A stretch of 19,736 nt of DNA, from contig JAZUFG010000060.1 in assembly GCA_045640565.1 (NCBI GenBank), positions 1 through 19,736 on the forward strand. The letters run 5' to 3'. The notes under the pieces were generated by a model, which had not been told where the DNA came from, did not search any database, and saw nothing but the letters and a program-made list of their open reading frames with translations. Both the position numbers and the translations under genes were made by a program. Of this stretch, positions 10,899 through 16,729 are shown one piece after another (position 1 is the stretch's first letter; each line of letters starts with the position of its first letter). This DNA comes from RGIG3159 sp045640565. Lineage in GTDB: Bacteria > Bacillota > Clostridia > Oscillospirales > Oscillospiraceae.

Positions 10899-10947
10899 AG
10901 AACTTTCGCCCTAGCGTAGCCTATCTACGCCGACGGGCGGAAGTTCT
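10899..10947. repeat. Compound hairpin (imperfect palindrome)
   Basis: Outer arms AGAACTTTCGCCC (10899-10911) and GGGCGGAAGTTCT (10935-10947) pair over 13 positions with one G-T pair. Inside them GCGTAG (10914-10919) pairs with CTACGC (10925-10930) around a 5-base loop. There is no good T run after it on either strand, so it is not a simple terminator. It could be a REP/MITE-like element or a structured RNA end; I cannot decide. Confidence 0.7.
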
Positions 10948-10990
10948 TTGTCTTCCGGCTTCCCTTGCGGCCTGTTCTGGGTTGGGAAAA

Positions 10991-11066
10991 CCGTAACCGT
11001 CAAAATCTAACAGGTTATTAACGGTATTAAACAAGTGAGTTCATCTGTTGGACTCACTTGTTTTTT
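10991..11066 (+). terminator. Terminator module, copy 2
   Basis: A second copy of the module seen 212 bases upstream. The first 16 bases (10991-11006) and the last 38 (11029-11066, the complete hairpin and T run) are identical to copy 1, while the 22 bases between have diverged. The stem is AACAAGTGAGT (11030-11040) with ACTCACTTGTT (11052-11062). No gene lies between the two copies. Confidence 0.85.
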
Positions 11067-11077
11067 AATAAAGCAAA

Positions 11078-11113
11078 ACCCGCCGAAAAGGAATTCATTT
11101 CCTTTCGGCGGGT
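11078..11113 (-). terminator. Intrinsic terminator for the transposase gene
   Basis: ACCCGCCGAAA (11078-11088) pairs with TTTCGGCGGGT (11103-11113). The pairing extends inward through GGAA/TTCC with one bulged A and a short loop. On the minus strand it is followed by TTTTGCTTTATT, so it is best read as ending minus-strand transcripts coming from the transposase gene. It lies back to back with the plus-strand terminator at 11029-11066. Confidence 0.65.
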
Positions 11114-11162
11114 GATTTTCAGCCCGATTCGCCGGGATTTTCTTGATTATTTGTGAAAGCGC

Positions 11163-11216
11163 CGGGACGATGTGAGCATCGTCCCCTACGATAGTCCATA
11201 ATACTTTTTGCTTGTT
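11163..11216. repeat. Palindromic repeat plus flank, copy A (3' of transposase)
   Basis: A 54-bp segment made of a hairpin (stem GGGACGATG/CATCGTCCC, 4-base loop) and a 32-base flank ending in CTTTTTGCTTGTT. It matches copy B at 11521-11574 at 51 of 54 positions in the same orientation. Its end runs into the stop codon of the transposase gene (11215-11217). Confidence 0.9.
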
Positions 11217-11655
11217 AAATAAAATACTTGTCCTCTGCCCATTTTTCGGGATTGTTTTCCATATATTCCCAAATCCGCAAATAATCTTTTTCGTCACGAA
11301 TAATATGGTCATAAAAGGAACGTTGAAAAATCGCTTTGCCGATGGCTTTTGTCACCAATATTTTAAACGATTTGATTTTTTGTGAAATGGTAGGGGACGA
11401 TGCCCACATCGTCCCGTTTTCATTTTTAACGATCAAATGAATATGATTCGGCATAATAACATATTTTTCAATGCCCGGTATCGTTTTGATGTATTTTTCA
11501 GAAACAGTACCGTATTCCGTCGGGACGATGTGGGCATCGTCCCCTACGATATTGCATAATACTTTTTGCTTGTTTACCGTACAAACCGTTATGAAATAAT
11601 ATCCGTTTTGCGAATAATCAAATTCTTTTAATCTGTTTTGCTTTCTTGTTTCCAT
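11215..11655 (-). CDS. REP-associated tyrosine transposase (IS200/Y1_Tnp family)
   Basis: A 146-residue single-domain Y1 transposase of the RAYT type. These enzymes cut and join single-stranded DNA at hairpin repeats through a phosphotyrosine. VIMPNHIHLIV carries the HUH metal-binding histidines, and RSFYDHIIRDEKDYLRIWEYMENNPEKW carries the C-terminal tyrosine helix and the family's closing motif. The length is normal and the frame is open, so it may be active. The base composition is clearly more AT-rich than the neighbours. Two hairpin repeats lie within the coding sequence and are translated in frame: copy B gives VGDDAHIVP (residues about 37-45) and inverted copy C gives GTMWASSP. A third copy begins at the stop codon. 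The ribosome site is weak (GGTGA). The gene lies 27 bases downstream of the GntR-type regulator on the same strand and may be read from its transcript. Confidence 0.88.
   Translation of the reverse strand: METRKQNRLKEFDYSQNGYYFITVCTVNKQKVLCNIVGDDAHIVPTEYGTVSEKYIKTIPGIEKYVIMPNHIHLIVKNENGTMWASSPTISQKIKSFKILVTKAIGKAIFQRSFYDHIIRDEKDYLRIWEYMENNPEKWAEDKYFI
11391..11416. repeat. Palindromic repeat, copy C (inverted, inside transposase gene)
   Basis: This 26-base segment is the exact reverse complement of the first 26 bases of copy B. It contains the same 9-bp stem hairpin. It is read in frame by the transposase gene, encoding the segment GTMWASSPT. Confidence 0.9.
11521..11574. repeat. Palindromic repeat plus flank, copy B (inside transposase gene)
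   Basis: A 54-bp direct repeat of copy A with three mismatches. It begins with the hairpin GGGACGATG-TGGG-CATCGTCCC. In the transposase frame it covers residues 28-45 (starting NKQKVL and ending in VGDDAHIVP). Confidence 0.9.
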
Positions 11656-11682
11656 ATCGTCACCGGATCCGGCACCCGCATT

Positions 11683-12750
11683 TTATTCTCTGGGGGGGCA
11701 GCTTTCCCCTTCTTTCAGGGATGGGAAGGAGAAATAGCGGCCTCCGGCGGTAAGGGTTCCCTTTCTTCGGCAGCGCAGGAGCAGGTTCATGGCCTTTTTC
11801 CCGTCCTCTTCTCCCTCCGTGCGGAAGGTGGTGAGGGAGGGGCTCAGCTCTTTGAAATCCGGATTCCCGTCCGTTCCCATAATTGCGATATCTTTTCCCG
11901 GCTGTTTGCCTCGGGCGCGCAGTTCCTCATAGGCTGCGGCAGCCAGGGAATCACTGCAGCAGAGGATCGCATCCAAATCCGGGTACTCGTCCAGCAAAAG
12001 CTGAATGACATTCTTTCGGGCAATTCGCGGCAGATTATCCTCCGGCAGATAAGCCCGGGTCTCCGAAACCTCATGCTCTGCCAGAGACGCGGAAAAGCCC
12101 TCATATTGCCCCTGTGTCAGGCTGTGACGCAAATCAGCGGCATAGGCAATTCTGCGATAGCCCAGACGGAAGAGGTATTCTGTTCCCAGGTATCCCGTAT
12201 GATAATGGCTGATTCGAACCAAGGGAAAATCTGCGCCCTCCAGTTCCCGGTCGCAAAAAATCACGGGAACGGAGACTTTCTCCAAGGCCCGAATCAATTC
12301 CATGCGGTTTCGGGAATCCACCGGAATCTCCGGGACCATCAGAATTCCAAGCACCCCTTTTTGCCCCATTTTTTGGAGAAGCTCGGCCTGCCGCACGCAG
12401 CTGCCTTCCGTATTGGCGCGAAGAAGCTCTGCCCCTGCTGCCTCTGCGGACTCCCGGGCCCCCCGCACCAGCGCATTCCAGTATTCATGCTTATCATCCG
12501 GAGTCAGGATGCAAAAGACTTCTTTCCCCCGGGGAACTTCTGCCTCTTCGGAAATGCCCACATAGGTCCCGCTCCCCTTCAGGGAATAGAGAAATCTCTC
12601 CTCTTCCAGCTCATGAATGGCCTTGTCCACGGTCATGCGGGAGGCATCAAAACGGGTGCAGAGTTCGGGGCGGGAAGGAATCTTACTCCCCAAGGGATAG
12701 TCACTCAAAAGATCCTTCAGCATCCTTTTGACAATCTGATAGCGTAACAC
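11683..12750 (-). CDS. GntR-HTH transcriptional regulator with LacI-type sugar-binding domain
   Basis: A 355-residue DNA-binding regulator of AraR-like architecture. Residues 1-65 form a GntR winged helix (GSKIPSRPELCTRF, then SRMTVDKAIHELEEERFLYSLKGSGTYV). Residues about 75-340 form a periplasmic-binding-protein/LacI effector domain (CILTPDDKHEYWNALVRGARESAEAAGAE, later AILCCSDSLAAAAYEELRARGKQPGKDIAIMGTDG). Such proteins repress sugar-use genes until a sugar binds. The start is a GTG at 12750 with a GGGGG-type ribosome site; no better ATG lies upstream in frame. Its promoter at 12784-12812 lies inside a strong inverted repeat, which suggests self-regulation. galM and the phosphatase lie upstream on the same strand and are plausible targets. 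The sugar ligand cannot be told from sequence. Confidence 0.87.
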   Translation of the reverse strand: MLRYQIVKRMLKDLLSDYPLGSKIPSRPELCTRFDASRMTVDKAIHELEEERFLYSLKGSGTYVGISEEAEVPRGKEVFCILTPDDKHEYWNALVRGARESAEAAGAELLRANTEGSCVRQAELLQKMGQKGVLGILMVPEIPVDSRNRMELIRALEKVSVPVIFCDRELEGADFPLVRISHYHTGYLGTEYLFRLGYRRIAYAADLRHSLTQGQYEGFSASLAEHEVSETRAYLPEDNLPRIARKNVIQLLLDEYPDLDAILCCSDSLAAAAYEELRARGKQPGKDIAIMGTDGNPDFKELSPSLTTFRTEGEEDGKKAMNLLLRCRRKGTLTAGGRYFSFPSLKEGESCPPRE

Positions 12751-12779
12751 GGCAAGACCCCCAGTCTGCTTTTCTTTTT

Positions 12780-12863
12780 CATCATTATAAAACAGGCTGC
12801 CTGAATTTTCAAGATGAATTCAGGCAGCCTGTCTGCAAAAACACGCCGGACCTTATAATGATG
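12780..12863. promoter_or_regulatory. Nested inverted repeats around the regulator promoter (operator candidate and galM terminator)
   Basis: An inner perfect hairpin has arms ACAGGCTGCCTGAATT (12792-12807) and its complement at 12817-12832, with a 9-base loop. An outer pair is CATCATTATAA (12780-12790) and TTATAATGATG (12853-12863). On the minus strand the inner hairpin is followed by TTTTAT, so it can terminate the galM transcript. It also overlaps the regulator promoter and could bind the repressor. Confidence 0.65.
12784..12812 (-). promoter_or_regulatory. Predicted promoter of the GntR-type regulator
   Basis: On the minus strand the -35 box TTGAAA is at 12812-12807 and the -10 box TATAAT at 12789-12784, with a 17-bp spacer. 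This is a near-consensus promoter about 35 bases before the GTG start. The -35 box falls largely in the loop of the inner hairpin. Confidence 0.75.
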
Positions 12864-12911
12864 TCTTCGGAATAAAGCACCCGGCGGCTTATTCCTGCGG
12901 CGAATGCCGCG

Positions 12912-13892
12912 TTATTTCAGGAAGAAACGGTAAACCGTGGTCTCCCGATAGGTCTCCCCCGGGAAAAGTGCGGCAGAGGCCCATTCCGGGTGGTTAGGAC
13001 CGTCGGGGAAATGCTGGGTCTCCAGAGCTATTGCCTTCTTCCCACCGGTATAGACCTGAATCCCGGGCTGGGTCGTCCTGCACTCCATGGCGATGCCGGA
13101 CTCAGCAGCCTGGAGCAAAGCCGCAAAGCGAAGACTGCCGTCATAGGCATCCAGGCAGTAGTTGTGGTCATATTTGAAGGTTCCGATCTCCCGCAGAGAG
13201 CGGAAATCAAAGGCATTCCCCTCCACGGGAATCACTTTTCCGGTTACCATGCAAACAGGATCGGACTCCAGATAATCGGAAGCGGCAACCTGCAGAGAAT
13301 GCTTATAAATATTGACCTCATCCGCTGTGACGGAGTCGCCGTCCTCCGGCATGCCATCCAGATTGAAATAGTTATGGTTTGTGATATTCACCACCGTGGG
13401 CGCATCCGTCGTGGCCTCATAGTTCAGGGAGAGCTCTCCCTCTTCGGAAAGGCTGTAGCTGGCCTTCAGGGTAAGATTGCCGGGGAAGCCGAACTCGCCG
13501 TCAGGGCTCAGGTAAGTTCCCGTAATGCAGCCGTCGTCCGCCTCGACCTCAAAAAAGCTGTGCTCAAAGTTTCCGTGGATATAATTTCCATGGTCATTTA
13601 CCTTCAGCTGGACGCTCTTTCCGTCCAATGTGTATTTTGCATTCTTGATCCGGTTGGCAAAACGGCCCACCAAGGCGCCGTAGCAGCCGCCGCCCTCATA
13701 GCGTTTCATGCCGGTGAAGCCCCAGGCGAGATTCCGGAGCTGACCCTTGCAGTCCTTCATCCAAATGGACTGAATGCGCATGCCGTAATTCAGGATCCGG
13801 ACTTGCAGGCCCGCATCATTTTCCAGGGTATAGCAGAGAACTTCTTTCCCTTCCTTGGTGGTTCCAAACGGGGCAACCTTCAGTTTCTTCAT
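12912..13892 (-). CDS. galM: Aldose 1-epimerase (mutarotase)
   Basis: A 326-residue cytoplasmic enzyme that interconverts the alpha and beta anomers of galactose, glucose or a related aldose. Family motifs are clear: GRFANRIKNAKYTLDG at 76-91, H106 in NYIHGNF, catalytic H173 in NITNHNYFNLDG, and catalytic E291 in ALETQHFPDGPNHPE. The length is normal. The ATG at 13892 has AAGGAG seven bases upstream and overlaps the stop of the phosphatase gene (ATGA), so the two are coupled. Downstream lie a small GCGGC/GCCGC hairpin and the larger one at 12792-12832. The sugar specificity of GalM-like proteins varies, so galactose is only the default guess. Confidence 0.9.
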   Translation of the reverse strand: MKKLKVAPFGTTKEGKEVLCYTLENDAGLQVRILNYGMRIQSIWMKDCKGQLRNLAWGFTGMKRYEGGGCYGALVGRFANRIKNAKYTLDGKSVQLKVNDHGNYIHGNFEHSFFEVEADDGCITGTYLSPDGEFGFPGNLTLKASYSLSEEGELSLNYEATTDAPTVVNITNHNYFNLDGMPEDGDSVTADEVNIYKHSLQVAASDYLESDPVCMVTGKVIPVEGNAFDFRSLREIGTFKYDHNYCLDAYDGSLRFAALLQAAESGIAMECRTTQPGIQVYTGGKKAIALETQHFPDGPNHPEWASAALFPGETYRETTVYRFFLK

Positions 13893-14614
13893 TTCTCTTC
13901 TCCTTTTTCTGTCCTTGCTTTATGGTAAAAATCTTCAGCCAGGGAGGAATCATAAAAAAGCTCACTCCCCCGCAATTGCAGTTTTCCGTCATCGCCGCTC
14001 TCCAAAATCACGGCTTCGCAGTTAAAGGGAATCCGATTATCCAGTCTTCCCCGTCCCTCTACTGCCCAAAGGAGGCACTGGATAAGCCCTCCGTGGACAA
14101 GGACTAAGACCGTCTTATCCTGCAGCTCCGGCCGGGACTCCAGGTCCTTCAAAAAGTCCTCCGCCCGGTCTGCCACAGCCGCCGCAGGCTCTACGCCTTC
14201 CGGAAGATCCCTTCCGTACATATCTCCCCAATAAGAGCCAAAGCTGCCTCCCGGCAGGGTGCAGCCGGGCCCGTAGCTCTTCTTGCCTTCCCAGGGCCCC
14301 AGGTTCACCTCTATGATCCTTCTGTCCGTAACGATGGGCACACCGTGGGACCAGACGGAGGGTTTATATTTTTCGCCCAGAGCGGAAAAGCGATCCCCAT
14401 AGTCCCTGTTATAGCGGAGGATCAGTCCCCCGGTTTCATAGGCCCGGCTCAGCGGACTGGAAATACAGAGGTCAAAGGGGATTTCCCGCATATTCTGCCC
14501 ACTGAGATCGGCTAGTTTTCTTCCGTTCTCATTCAAAGGGATATCCGTTCTTCCCTGCAGCAGAGCTACTCTGTTCCAGTCTGTTTCCCCGTGGCGCATG
14601 ATATATATCTTCAT
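13889..14614 (-). CDS. Histidine phosphatase family protein (phosphoglycerate mutase-like)
   Basis: A 241-residue phosphatase of the branch-2-like histidine acid phosphatase/phosphoglycerate mutase fold. The phosphate-accepting motif RHGETDWN is at 7-14 (H8), followed by SPLSRAYET at 53-61 (R57), the acid region EVNLGPWEG at 102-110, and the second histidine in LVHGGLI (H174). Substrates range from phosphosugars to cobalamin and nucleotide precursors; coupling with galM hints at a sugar phosphate. ATG 14614 starts directly on MKIYIMRHGE, the normal beginning for the family. An upstream in-frame start at 14704 would add a basic 30-residue leader lying over the terminator and promoter, and is rejected. 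Confidence 0.87.
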   Translation of the reverse strand: MKIYIMRHGETDWNRVALLQGRTDIPLNENGRKLADLSGQNMREIPFDLCISSPLSRAYETGGLILRYNRDYGDRFSALGEKYKPSVWSHGVPIVTDRRIIEVNLGPWEGKKSYGPGCTLPGGSFGSYWGDMYGRDLPEGVEPAAAVADRAEDFLKDLESRPELQDKTVLVLVHGGLIQCLLWAVEGRGRLDNRIPFNCEAVILESGDDGKLQLRGSELFYDSSLAEDFYHKARTEKGEEK

Positions 14615-14675
14615 GATTCCTGCTTCCTTTGGCCATAAGAAACGCCGCAGCGGTCTCTTTCTTCTACACGCGAAA

Positions 14676-14704
14676 ATTATACACCCGAAAGAGAAAAAGC
14701 GCAA
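14676..14704 (-). promoter_or_regulatory. Predicted promoter of the phosphatase-galM pair
   Basis: The -10 box is TATAAT (minus strand, 14681-14676) and the -35 is a weak TTGCGC (14704-14699), with a 17-bp spacer. The -35 box lies within the arm of the terminator that ends the preceding dehydrogenase transcript. Confidence 0.55.
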
Positions 14705-14729
14705 GCATGGCCGCTGCCACGCCTGCGCT
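14693..14729 (-). terminator. Intrinsic terminator after the Ldh2-type dehydrogenase gene
   Basis: On the minus strand, 14 bases (AGCGCAGGCGTGGC, 14729-14716) pair with GCCATGCTTGCGCT (14711-14698) around a 4-base loop, with two G-T pairs. TTTTTCTC follows. It starts 15 bases after the dehydrogenase stop codon. Confidence 0.85.
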
Positions 14730-14743
14730 CTTCCGGATCATTT

Positions 14744-15790
14744 CTATTCTTTTTCCGCGGAAAAGGGGACCCCGGCCTCTTCGCCGGTCTTGCGGAGCTC
14801 TTCTGCCACCACATCCGAGATACGGATCCCATCCCGCAGGGCTGCTTCGTATTTTCGCTGTTCAGGCTCTCCGGCCACCAGAACCTCCTCCGAGCCCTTA
14901 GCCAGGGCCGCGGATTTCATCTCATCCACATAGGCTGCAACCCGCTTTTGGAAATCCAAGGGGTCCGTAACGGCAGCGGGATCAAAAACGCCCAAGAAGA
15001 AACCCGTTCCCTGCACTTTTCCGTCTCCCACTTTCCAGAAAGAACCCATGGTGCGGGAGTTTTCCGCCTCTGCCAGAACGCCGGCCAAAAGGTCGATTGC
15101 CATGGAAACGCCGTAGCCCTTATAGCCGCCGAAGGGCATCAGGAATTTGACTTGGTTAGGATCTGTCGTCACATTTCCTTCCGCATCCATGCCCCAGCCC
15201 TCGGGAATCTCTCTTCCTTCCTTTGCCGCCAGCTTGATCTTTCCGTTTGCCACCACGGAAGTCGCCATATCCAGCAGGAAGGGCTCTTTTCCGTAGGCGG
15301 GAATGGAAATGGAGAAGGGGTTGGTGCCCAGCATGGGCTGACGGCTTCCTGTCGGCGCCACAATGGCATTGGCGTCTGCCATGGCAACGCCGATCATGCC
15401 CTGCTCCGCCGCATATTTCGTGTAATAACCGGCACAGCCGAAATGGTTGCTTCCCTTCACCGCCGCAAAGCAGGCACCGCTCAGTTTTGCCCGGGCAACA
15501 CACTCCCGCATGGCCTCCATAGCGCAGGGAACGCCCATACCGTTATGGCCGTCATAGTGGAGCATAGCAGGGCGTGCGGAAAGCAGTTCCGGCTCTGCCA
15601 GAGGGTCCACCTGGCCCAACCGGATCCGATTGTAATAGACGCCGAGGCGGGTCACCCCATGGGAAGAAACGCCCCGCATATCCGCAAAAACCAGAGAATC
15701 CGCAAACTCCGCAGCCTTCTCCCGTTTCATACCGGCGGCAGTCATGACGTCCTCTACAAAAACTTTCAATTTCTCCGAATCACAAATCAT
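14744..15790 (-). CDS. Ldh2 family NAD(P)-dependent 2-hydroxyacid (malate/lactate/ureidoglycolate-type) dehydrogenase
   Basis: A 348-residue cytoplasmic oxidoreductase of the type-2 malate/L-lactate dehydrogenase family, which interconverts 2-hydroxyacids and 2-oxoacids with NAD(P). Visible motifs are the family N-terminal FADMRGVSSHGVTRL with catalytic H44, the SNHFGCAGYY segment (H116), APTGSRQPMLGTNP, LLDMATSVVANGKI, and FGGYKGYGVSMAIDLLAGVL. The family includes ureidoglycolate dehydrogenase (AllD), so a purine/allantoin link is possible but unproven; sulfolactate and diketogulonate enzymes also belong to it. The start is ATG 15790 because AAGGAG lies six bases ahead. A TTG at 15805 would put that ribosome site inside the gene. 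It is 11 bases after the RraA-like gene, and a strong terminator follows. Confidence 0.88.
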   Translation of the reverse strand: MICDSEKLKVFVEDVMTAAGMKREKAAEFADSLVFADMRGVSSHGVTRLGVYYNRIRLGQVDPLAEPELLSARPAMLHYDGHNGMGVPCAMEAMRECVARAKLSGACFAAVKGSNHFGCAGYYTKYAAEQGMIGVAMADANAIVAPTGSRQPMLGTNPFSISIPAYGKEPFLLDMATSVVANGKIKLAAKEGREIPEGWGMDAEGNVTTDPNQVKFLMPFGGYKGYGVSMAIDLLAGVLAEAENSRTMGSFWKVGDGKVQGTGFFLGVFDPAAVTDPLDFQKRVAAYVDEMKSAALAKGSEEVLVAGEPEQRKYEAALRDGIRISDVVAEELRKTGEEAGVPFSAEKE

Positions 15791-15801
15791 GGTAATCTCC
15801 T

Positions 15802-16503
15802 TCAAGGCTCATAGACGCCATCAATGACCTCGTAGCCCTTTTTCGCGATAGCATCCGCCACCCAGGCTCTGGGCTCTGCGCTGAGCTTTGCTTTGGCAGC
15901 CTTGGCTACATCCTGTTTTTGGAATGCAATTGCCGCTTCCAGAATTTCCGGGGCGTCTTTTCTCGGAATGACAATAACTCCGTCTGCGTCACAGACGATC
16001 ACATCTCCGGGATTAACGGAAATCCCGCCGCAGGAAACGGGAACATTTACCTCTCCGGGGCCTTCTTTATAAGGGCCGCCGGGAGTGGTGCCGGTGCAGT
16101 AGATCGGCCAGGGCCAGGACTTGACTTCGCTGCTGTCCCGAATGGGACCGTCCACAATAATGGCGGCAACCTTCTTGCCATAGAAAAGATAGGAAAAAAT
16201 GATTTCTCCCATAATGGCGCGGGTGTCATCCTCTTCATTGGAGACGACGACCACATCCCCTTCGGAAGCAATTTCCATGGCCATGTGGAGGGTCAGATTG
16301 TCTCCGGCACGGCATTTCACCGTCAGGGCAGGTCCGGCGGTGATTTCTCTCTTGGGGGAACTGACCAAACGGATCCTCGGATTCATGGCGCTGTCCCGCT
16401 CCATACAGTCCGAAATATTGGAGGCGGGAATCTCCCCAAGGCCGGCCACCACAGCAGGATCCGGCAGATTTCTCTTCAGATAAATTCTTTTTCCAACAGG
16501 CAT
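15802..16503 (-). CDS. RraA-like / HMG (CHA) aldolase family protein
   Basis: A 233-residue protein of the RraA-like fold. The family contains 4-hydroxy-4-methyl-2-oxoglutarate aldolases, oxaloacetate decarboxylases and the RNase E inhibitor RraA. Family signatures are SNISDCMER near 28-36, GDVVVVSNEED at 82-92, the divalent-metal/pyruvate motif VDGPIRDSSEV (R122, D123, E126) and GDVIVCDADGVIVIP at 166-180. The extra C-terminal helix tail (to 233) favours the enzyme branch over the shorter RNase E regulator. An AGGGGA ribosome site precedes ATG 16503. It is first in an apparent operon with the 2-hydroxyacid dehydrogenase, which suggests a pathway that oxidises a hydroxyacid and then splits or decarboxylates it. 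The substrate is unknown. Confidence 0.85.
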   Translation of the reverse strand: MPVGKRIYLKRNLPDPAVVAGLGEIPASNISDCMERDSAMNPRIRLVSSPKREITAGPALTVKCRAGDNLTLHMAMEIASEGDVVVVSNEEDDTRAIMGEIIFSYLFYGKKVAAIIVDGPIRDSSEVKSWPWPIYCTGTTPGGPYKEGPGEVNVPVSCGGISVNPGDVIVCDADGVIVIPRKDAPEILEAAIAFQKQDVAKAAKAKLSAEPRAWVADAIAKKGYEVIDGVYEP

Positions 16504-16617
16504 TACAACATCCCCTTTTTTGGTTTTTTCATATCGTACTCCTGCGAAAAGCGAATTTCAAGATGGGAAACAGAAAGAATTTGAATTCAGCAAATCATCC
16601 TATTTCCCGAATTCGTT

Positions 16618-16646
16618 ATTATGCAGGATACCGAAAAAACAAGCAA
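16618..16646 (-). promoter_or_regulatory. Predicted promoter of the RraA-Ldh2 operon
   Basis: On the minus strand, -35 TTGCTT (16646-16641) and -10 CATAAT (16623-16618) are separated by 17 bp. This would leave a leader of about 108 bases before the ATG at 16503. The boxes are imperfect, so this is a moderate call. Confidence 0.45.
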
Positions 16647-16651
16647 AATCA

Positions 16652-16665
16652 TGAAACAAGTTTCA
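16652..16665. promoter_or_regulatory. Palindromic operator candidate between divergent promoters
   Basis: TGAAAC-AA-GTTTCA is a perfect inverted repeat with a 2-base centre. It lies five bases upstream of the minus-strand -35 and nine bases upstream of the plus-strand -35. GAAA/TTTC-type half sites are common for RpiR-family regulators, so the adjacent regulator is the obvious candidate binder (inference). Confidence 0.5.
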
Positions 16666-16674
16666 CGGTCTTGC

Positions 16675-16702
16675 TTTCAATCTCACAAAAATGTGCTATA
16701 CT
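16675..16702 (+). promoter_or_regulatory. Predicted promoter of the RpiR-type regulator
   Basis: The -10 box TATACT is at 16697-16702 in the extended form GTGCTATACT. The -35 is a weaker TTTCAA at 16675-16680 with a 16-bp spacer. The leader would be about 20 bases. Confidence 0.6.
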
Positions 16703-16729
16703 GTTTCCAGATTTGTTTTGGGAGGAATT

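Noticed and set aside
11007..11312. Minus-strand open frame of 101 codons ending near the duplicated terminator
   Set aside because: It is produced by repeat copy A and the end of the transposase gene in another frame. It crosses two terminators and has no ribosome site or family resemblance beyond the repeat.
11163..11574. CRISPR array
   Set aside because: The three repeat copies are unevenly spaced, one is inverted, and two lie inside a gene. There are no regular spacers and no cas genes.
11638..12747. 369-codon open frame on the plus strand
   Set aside because: Antisense of the GntR-type regulator, whose HTH and ligand domains are clear on the minus strand.
15791..15805. TTG start at 15805 for the Ldh2-type gene
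   Set aside because: It would include the AAGGAG ribosome site within the coding region; ATG 15790 has ideal spacing and starts the family-like N-terminus.
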